Shown: piece after piece, positions 52,279-52,288 of the stretch | Layout: every line of letters begins with the position of its first letter | Position numbering within the stretch: the stretch's first letter is position 1 | Assembly: GCA_027313145.1 (NCBI GenBank) | Contig: DAHVEJ010000006.1 | Coordinates: 1-52,288 of the forward strand | Length of the DNA: 52,288 nt | Source of the DNA: Phycisphaerales bacterium | GTDB taxonomy: Bacteria > Planctomycetota > Phycisphaerae > WQYP01 | Reading direction: 5' to 3' | Notes under the pieces: model-generated | Seen by the model: only the letters and a program-made list of their open reading frames with translations | Database searches by the model: none | Told to the model about the DNA's origin: nothing | Program-made: the position numbers and the translations under genes

Positions 52279-52288
52279 AAGGAGGTTC
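52279..52288 (+). promoter_or_regulatory. Ribosome-binding-like sequence at the window edge
   Basis: AAGGAGGTTC lies in the last ten bases and is a near-perfect match to the anti-Shine-Dalgarno sequence. A plus-strand gene may begin just past the edge; this cannot be confirmed here. Confidence 0.3.

Overview
The window looks like a chromosomal segment of an anaerobic or facultatively fermentative bacterium, most likely a planctomycete and perhaps of the Phycisphaerae type. That assignment is an inference. It rests on the gene mix: a group 3c Mvh-Hdr hydrogenase beside a group 3d Hox hydrogenase, a BlaI/M56 pair whose peptidase carries an extracytoplasmic tail, a secreted SGNH esterase, and a WXG100/FtsK cassette. 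There are no rRNA or tRNA genes, intact insertion sequences or CRISPR arrays. Gene ends are mostly tightly overlapped (ATGA or GTGA), so long operons dominate.

Bases 1-25,242 form a redox and hydrogen block. On the minus strand, hdrC-hdrB-hdrA-mvhD-mvhG-mvhA (the last cut by the window edge) encode a flavin-based electron-bifurcating hydrogenase/heterodisulfide reductase-like complex. Divergent from it, one plus-strand operon of 14 genes encodes hypFCDE, the NAD-linked hydrogenase hoxEFUYH, its maturation protease, pyruvate:ferredoxin oxidoreductase (nifJ), a dihydroorotate-dehydrogenase-like flavoprotein, and hypAB. A three-gene proton-translocating transhydrogenase (pntAA-pntAB-pntB) converges on the end of that operon. 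Together these genes could link pyruvate oxidation, ferredoxin, NAD(P)H and H2, with all six general NiFe-site maturation factors supplied locally.

Bases 25,243-45,700 hold mostly housekeeping genes: a metallophosphoesterase, endonuclease III, a BlaI repressor with an M56 antirepressor-like peptidase and a clear promoter/operator, addB-addA recombination nuclease-helicase, homoserine dehydrogenase followed by an ApgM-like enzyme that may be the homoserine kinase, an envelope operon (HAD phosphatase, DUF218 membrane protein, L,D-transpeptidase), a one-pass membrane protein of unknown function and a secreted SGNH/GDSL esterase with a strong predicted promoter and palindrome.

Bases 45,756-51,323 form a compact minus-strand cassette: a WXG100-like protein, a coiled-coil protein, a second very small WXG-like protein and a 1318-residue membrane-anchored FtsK/SpoIIIE ATPase. 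It resembles the core of a type VII secretion system but has a different architecture from EccC/EssC. This is the best candidate for an under-described system here. The last ~0.95 kb is largely non-coding, with short repeats and hairpins, and ends with a possible small ORF and a ribosome-binding-like sequence at the edge.
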